64,000 bases of DNA from assembly GCF_029962835.1 (NCBI RefSeq), contig NC_080589.1, positions 19,613,586 through 19,677,585 of the forward strand, written 5' to 3'. The notes beneath the pieces are model-generated. The model did not search any database and was not told where the DNA came from. It saw nothing but the letters and a program-made list of their open reading frames with translations. Shown piece after piece: positions 58,785-64,000 of the stretch; within the stretch, counting starts at the first letter, position 1, and the number at the start of each line of letters is the position of its first letter. This DNA is from Magnolia sinica (lineage: Eukaryota > Streptophyta > Magnoliopsida > Magnoliales > Magnoliaceae). Position numbers and translations under genes: made by a program.

Positions 58785-59216
58785 TTGTGGGGCCCACCGT
58801 GATGTGTGTATGGCATCCATCCCATCCATCCATCCATTTTGCCAGCTTATTTTTAGAGCATGAGCCCAAATTTGAAGCATATCCAAAGCTCAAGTGGACG
58901 ACATTATAAGAAACGGTGGGGATTGAATGCCTACTGTTGAATACTGGGCCACAGAAGTTTTGGATCAAGCTGATATTTGTGGTTTTCCTTCGTCCATGTC
59001 TGTGTGACCTTATGAACGTGTTGGATGACAAATAAAAATCACTGTGGGCCATAGGATGGTTTCAAATGTGGACGTCATTATCCCCACTGTTTCCTGTGGT
59101 GTGGTGCACTTGATCTTTTGATATGCTTCAATTTTGGACTAATAACCAAAAATAAACTGAAAAAATGGATGGACGGTATAGATAAAACACAAACATCACG
59201 GTGGGCCACACAGAGG
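58785..59216. repeat. Best copy of the dispersed GTGGGCC inverted-repeat MITE
   Basis: Starts 'TGTGGGGCCCACCGTGATGT' and ends with its inverse 'ACATCACGGTGGGCCACACA'. Inner inverted pairs include 'CCATCCATTTTGCC' with 'TTTTTTCAGT..' and 'AAACGGTGGGGATTGAATGC' with 'TTATCCCCACTGTTTCCTGT'. The centre is 'AAGTTTTGGATCAAGCTGAT'. It is non-coding and about 430 bp long. The superfamily is unassigned because no target duplication is clear. Confidence 0.8.
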
Positions 59217-59994
59217 CTTTACACCAGTTGGGTCGCCATACAACATGTGAGGAGCATAACTTAGTGTGAGGAGAAATTTACGACTGTAGACCCCACCTTT
59301 TATCCAGCTGTTTTTACGAAACAATACAAACTTAGTTTTGGAACTTTGACCTGCTCGTACGGACAGCGAATTTGAGGACGAAAATACCCCTCCCTTCCTT
59401 TCGGAGACGAGCGCTGACGCTCCAACCGAGAGTTGTACGAACGGCTCAAAAGAGATCAAAGTTACATGGCCCCACAGCTATGTATTTGTTATATCCACAA
59501 CTTTCATCCATATTTCGAGATCATTTCGGAGAATTATCCAAAAAAAAAAAAAAAAAATCATATCCAAAGATCAACTGGACCACACCACAAAGAGCAGCGG
59601 GAAAATTGATTTTCACCGTTAAAAATTTTGTAGGGCCCACTATAACATTTATTTTCCATCCAATCTATTCATAAGGTCACAAAGGCCTAGATGAAGAGGA
59701 AAAACAAATTTCATAATGATCCAAAACTTCTGTAACCCCTAAAAGGGTTTCAATGGTAGACGTTCAATTCCCCACTGCCTTTTACAGTGTGGTCCTCTTG
59801 ATAGTTAGATCTATCTTATTTTTTGTCTCAAGCCTTAATATGAGCTCGCCAAATAGATGGACGGTTTGGATATAACACAGTCCTCATGATGGGACCCATA
59901 AAAGCAACACACCAAAAAAAAAAAAAAGAACCCAGCATTTTTCTATCCCTTGCCGTCACGATGGGACCCATAAAAGTTCTCCTAGCTATAAAAA

Positions 59995-60025
<31 letters not shown>

Positions 60026-60324
60026 TTTTTTTTTTACAAGGAGAACTTTTTATCCCTTGCATTTTTCTCTAATATATAATTATGTAAATATGTATATATA
60101 AGTCTATAAAAATATTTTTCCATCTTTTAATTCATTTTTTTGCCTATTTATTTAACAAGCATATCTCCTAAACTAGAATGATTTACCCAACGTACCACAT
60201 ATGATTTTAGGGTAGGAGAAGCTAATTTAGCCAACCAACTTAGTTATTTTCCAAGATTCCATCGGGTCGATGGTGGAAAATCCATTTCATTCACTTCGTA
60301 GTCAATTTCAATCACTTCGCGGTT

Positions 60325-60575
60325 AAATTGGAAATTGAGCGGGCCAAATTGAAAATTGAGTGGGACAAACTGAAAATTGAGCGAGCGGGATAAACTGGAA
60401 ATTGAGCGGGACAAACTGAAAATTTAGCGGGCCAAACTGGAAATTGAGCGGGCCAAACTGGAAAACTGAAAATTAAGCGGGCCAAACTGAAAATTGAGTG
60501 GGCCAAACCGGAAATTGAGCGGGGAGAAACTGGAAATTGAGCGGGCCAAACTGGAAAACTGGAAATTGAGTGGGA
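60325..60575. repeat. Short tandem array, 18-24 bp unit (left arm)
   Basis: About ten copies of 'GAGCGGGCCAAACTGGAAAT' and variants (GGGACAAACTGAAAATT). Confidence 0.93.
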
Positions 60576-60889
60576 TAGGCAAACGTTGGATATACATTGT
60601 TGAGGTTTAACGTAATCTTGGAGTGCAGAAAATTTTTATGTCTGTGCATTTCAGTCCGAGTTCCCTCTCTAATCACGATGGCCTTAAGTTGACTGCAAAA
60701 GGGTCGATTAAAACTATATTGGGTTATCAACCCATCCCTCGGATCAACCCTTTCAAGGCTATCGTGATTAGAGAAAGAACTCAGACTGAAATGCACATAC
60801 TTAAAAATTTTCTGCATATTTGTTGGAAGTGCATGAGTGGATGTATAGTATACTTTGCAATTTTAGTGGATGATGAAATGAATTTTATA

Positions 60890-61035
60890 CTTTGTCCCAC
60901 TGTATTTTCAGTTTGTCCCGTTCAATTTTCAATTTGGCCCGCTCAATTTCCAGTTTGTCCCGCTCAAATTTCAGTTTACACCGTTCAAATTCCAGTTTGT
61001 CCCGCTCAATTTCCAGTTTGGCCCTCTCAATTTCG
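60890..61035. repeat. Short tandem array, inverted copies (right arm)
   Basis: About six copies of 'CCGCTCAATTTCCAGTTTG' and variants, the reverse complement of the 60325-60575 unit. The frames on either strand are repeat translations. Confidence 0.93.
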
Positions 61036-61906
61036 GTGGAAATGTACGGTCTTGATTCAGGCCTACTACAGATTCAATTTCGGTAGAAATGCCAGCTCAA
61101 TTTCCCGACCAAAAGTACACAAAAAGCTCCAATGACGAACGATGAATTTCAGAGTTCATTCGATTCAACCGAGAATTAATTCGGTTCGAACGAACCCAAG
61201 CTCAGTGTGACCGAAATCGAACAACTGCTGAAACAAAATCCTGTCATGATTCGAACTCAACTTCGGTTCGGCTAATGCATAACGCGGCCGAGTAAATATG
61301 AGGCAGTTCAAGGAGTGGAGCCAATGTCATATGTGGTACGTTAAGTAAATCATTCTAGTTTAGGAGATGTGCTTGTTAAATAAATAGGCAAAGAAATGAA
61401 TTAAAAGATAGAAAAATATTTTTATAGACTTATATATACATATTTACATAATTATGTACTAGAGAAAAATGTAAGGGATAAAAAGTTTTAAAAAAATAAA
61501 AATAAAAAAATAAAAAAATCTCCCTAACAGTCGCGGCAGTATTTTTAAAGTCTTTTTTTTTTTTTTTTTGCTTTGTTGCTTTCATGAGTCCCATCATGAG
61601 GTCTGTGTTATATCCAAACCGTCTATCTATTTCGCGAGCTCATATTAAGGCTTGAGACGAAGAATAAGATAGATCTAACTATCAAGTGGACCACACTGTA
61701 AAAGGCAATGGGGAATTGAACGTCTACCATTGAAACCCTTTTAGGGATTATAGAAGTTTTGGATCATTATGAAATTTGTTTTTCCTCCTCATCGAGGTCT
61801 TTCTGACCCTATGAATGAACTTAGATGTGGAGGATTTCTCACAAACATCACAGTGGGCCCCCAAAAAGTTTTATGGCCTCCAAAAAGTTTTTAATGGTCG
61901 ACGCTC

Positions 61907-61994
61907 ATTCAACACTGTTTCCTGTAATGTGGTACACTTGAGATTTGCATATTCAACACTGTTTCCTGTAATGTGGTACACTTGAGATTTGCAT
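61907..61994. repeat. Perfect 44-bp tandem duplication
   Basis: 61907-61950 and 61951-61994 are identical, starting ATTCAACACTGTTTCC and ending GAGATTTGCAT. It is a recent duplication inside a MITE copy in the right arm. Confidence 0.97.
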
Positions 61995-62699
61995 ATAACT
62001 CATTTTTGGTCTCATACCATAAAATGATGTGGAAAAATATATGGACGGCATGGATGAAAAGCATACATCATGGTGGGGCCCACGGACCACCGACCATCCG
62101 CCATTGGCTGGTGGCAGGGGGAGTACCCAATCCGTTTCCGTGAAAGGAGGGTATTTTCGTCCCCAAATTCGCTGTCCGTGCGAGCAGGTCCAAGTTCCCA
62201 AACGAAGTCTGTATTGCTTCATAAAACCTGCTGCATAAAAGGTGGGGTCCACATTCCTAAATTTCTCTAGTGTGAGAGATCTTGATCGTACATCAAGTAG
62301 GGTACATTTTGGACGTCCCATGGACCAAAATGGGTGGTCAGAAAAAAAAAAAAAAGGGTCCAATGTTCCAAATTTACTCTACATTTGGGTCACAGTTGAT
62401 GAGTGTATTTTCATGATTTTTGTAGATGGCATGCTAACCTCGCTTGCTATCTGATGAGTGGTCCAGATCTCTAATATGTGTAGATGGCTGCCTTTAGCAC
62501 TTGTTCTTTCAGATGAGAGCCCCATTACTGGATCACTACCCAAAGAGAGGAGTGATGCTGCATTTGCTGGGGATATTCGCCTTCCAGTAGCAACACGTTC
62601 CACTCCATCTAGACTGATTCGCCTTCGCCTTCAGCTGGCAATACATGACCTGTTCTTTTAGCATTTAATACGACCGAAAAAGACGGTCCATAAATTTTT

Positions 62700-62770
62700 A
62701 TTTTTTTTTTAAAGAGCGATGTGGGGCCCACTGTGATGTTTGTGTCAATTTCACTCCATTCTTATTGTAC
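62700..62770. repeat. MITE end fragment
   Basis: 'GATGTGGGGCCCACTGTGAT' after a T-tract; the rest of the family sequence is missing. Confidence 0.6.
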
Positions 62771-62774
62771 AGCT

Positions 62775-62880
62775 GTGACCCACTTGATGATTTGACCAGG
62801 CCAATAGGCTAGCTGGGTCGTTCACCAGTGACACACTTGATGATTTGACTAGGCCAATAGGCTAGCTGAGTCGTTCATCA
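62775..62880. repeat. 53-bp tandem duplication
   Basis: Copies at 62775-62827 and 62828-62880, both 'CACTTGATGATTTGAC.AGGC' then 'CAATAGGCTAGCTG', with three or four differences. Confidence 0.92.
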
Positions 62881-63610
62881 CTTGTCCCGCCCGGGCTTAG
62901 CCAGAACACTAGGCCTATATTTTAGGCTCGGGACCATTGTCGACCCAAGTCTGGGGCCCAAGCTTGGAACCGTGGCCCATTGCCTATGCTCTCTGGGGTA
63001 ATGTGTAAGTAGTGTTTTGAGGGTCGACGATATTGGTTGATATATCTTGTATCCTACTTGTGTGATAACGAAACATATATGTAATGTTGTATATTTCACA
63101 TGTTCGGCCCGTGCTTATAAATTATGTTAAATTAGTGTCAAATTATTACAAATTTAGGTTCAATTTTGAGATTTGGAGGACATTGGCCGAGTTATGAAAA
63201 ATTTTAAAAAATCAAAATCAAAATCAAAATTTCACAAATCAATTACATTCGTTGTATCCAAACATAAAATCAAACATGTATGTAACCAGATTTTGTGATT
63301 CTTCTTTTGCTTTTGAATATATTACTTGTGTTTCCATACATCTTTTTATATTTATAAATTATATGAATAAACTTTGAATATACCTATACTTTCTTTTTTT
63401 TGGTAATCTTTTGATTTATAAGTGTGTATTAATGTCTTTTTTAACGATCATTGAAGTTTCATTGAAAAAATTTACCAATTTTTCAATGTTTTCTCATGTT
63501 TCCAACAAGAGCGATACATTATGTGATACAACTGATATATCTCATTTGATAACTGATATGTATCCGCATTCTAAGGGTGCGATACATAACACGATAATGA
63601 TATTTCGAAC
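62881..63610. other. AT-rich stretch, no gene recognised
   Basis: Contains a 'AATCAAAATCAAAATC' run (63209-63226). Nothing else stands out. Confidence 0.5.
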
Positions 63611-63616
63611 ATTGTG

Positions 63617-63785
63617 TGTAAGGGTGTCAATGGGTAGGTTAGGGTTGAATCCGGCTTACATTTTGAAAGGCAAGTTCAAATTTGGCTCGAGCTTGTGATA
63701 GGCCTAAATAGTTTAGTCCGAACCTAGCCCAAACTGTATTTACAGGGCTCGGCCCGAGTCCTAGCCCAACCCCAAAAGGGTGAAT
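63617..63785. repeat. Half of a plant MITE with 'GGGTGTCAATGGG' start
   Basis: Starts 'AAGGGTGTCAATGGGTAGG' and continues into 'GGGCTCGGCCCGAGTCCTAG', a common plant repeat type whose other end would read CCCATTGACACCC. That end is not in the window. Confidence 0.45.
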
Positions 63786-64000
63786 TAAAAACCTAATATA
63801 AAACAAACAAGAATCTCAGCTATTAAAAAATTGATAAGACCTGGAATCAACTAAAAACTGCAGCCTAATCCAATGACAACTGTTGTAAGACTACAATCAA
63901 CATGGCAGTTTGGAAGGGAGAGAAAGCTAGGGCTTTCTTGGGTGAGAGTTTTGAAATCCTGAGAGCGATTAGTTTTGTATCGGGACGATATTTGTTTGGA
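63786..64000. other. Right edge of window, nothing recognised
   Basis: The last 100 bp are purine-rich ('GGAAGGGAGAGAAAGCTAGG'). They might be a leader of a gene or an LTR lying beyond the window; too little is visible to say. Confidence 0.3.

Larger units (their letters stand above)
59250..62290. repeat. Large imperfect inverted repeat, arms about 1.2-1.4 kb
   Basis: Pairs of inverted blocks share a centre near 60.75 kb. 59350-59400 (GACCTGCTCGTACGGACAGC) pairs with 62155-62192. 59690-59890 pairs with 61590-61790 (a MITE copy on each arm). 60060-60210 (GTATATATAAGTCTATAAAA) pairs with 61330-61470. The tandem arrays at 60325-60575 pair with 60890-61030, and 60625-60690 pairs with 60755-60825. 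A transcript across it would fold into a long hairpin. No coding frame is credible. Confidence 0.88.

Noticed and set aside
60325-61035. CRISPR-like regular repeats
   Set aside because: Units are contiguous without unique spacers, and the DNA is plant nuclear; these are minisatellite arrays.
60473-61135. ORFs of 114 and 170 residues with repeated 'ARSIFSL' / 'PAQFPV' units
   Set aside because: Both come from the inverted short tandem arrays; they appear on both strands and in two frames, as expected from a repeat.
62458-62661. 67-residue ORF with a CTTTCAG acceptor-like site inside it
   Set aside because: More codon-like than its surroundings and possibly a stray exon, but no family pattern, partner exons or clear donor was found.
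1-64000. tRNA, rRNA or snoRNA genes
   Set aside because: Looked for tRNA A and B boxes and rRNA words while reading; the only tRNA-related sequences seen are retrotransposon primer binding sites. A tRNAscan run would settle it.

Overview
The window is nuclear DNA of a flowering plant. The evidence is one intron-split gene for a plastid acyl carrier protein (ACP), plant-type retrotransposons primed by initiator-Met tRNA, and an AT-rich background full of microsatellites and MITEs. A dispersed inverted-repeat family carrying 'GTGGGCCCAC..GTGATGTATGTG' occurs at more than ten places. I associate this family with magnoliid-type genomes, but that is memory, not proof, and I do not name a species.

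Layout. (1) 1-13.2 kb holds no host gene: a tandem repeat at the left edge, MITE fragments, a roughly 5.1 kb block that looks like a long gypsy-type LTR (5650-10739), and the LTR-gag end of a minus-strand copia element (10741-12273). (2) 13.2-33.65 kb is a four-level nest of transposons. A PIF/Harbinger-type MITE (13206-33653) was split by a Harbinger-like element (13838-33618, TSD TAA). That was split by a copia element on the minus strand (16617-31790). The copia was split near the end of its pol by a gypsy-type element with 4.2 kb LTRs and no pol (17351-27352, perfect TSD TTCAG). The Harbinger-like element carries a small intact ORF with an RNase H1-N/viroplasmin-type domain (14699-14965, minus) and no transposase that I can recognise.

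(3) 35.46-53.9 kb is the ACP gene on the plus strand. A TATA box at 35464 precedes four coding exons (35589-35657, 50753-50863, 52423-52545, 53753-53881), which give a 143-residue precursor with the phosphopantetheine site GADSL. Intron 1 is about 15.1 kb long. It holds a decayed minus-strand LINE, a tiny 5'-truncated LINE insertion with a 21-bp TSD, and a family of hAT-like elements with 8-bp TSDs and ends packed with CGTAACGGCC / CGTATCGGCC motifs, one nested in another. Intron 2 holds a triplicated repeat, long microsatellites and another short member of the hAT-like family. (4) 53.9-64 kb has no recognised gene. It holds an LTR-like fragment with GGTCGAG motifs, several copies of the dispersed MITE, and a roughly 3 kb imperfect inverted repeat (about 59.25-62.29 kb) whose inner arms are short tandem arrays.

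The ACP works alone here as the plastid fatty-acid synthase carrier. Everything else is repeat DNA that has expanded its promoter flank and first intron. Identities quoted are by eye; no alignments or searches were run.
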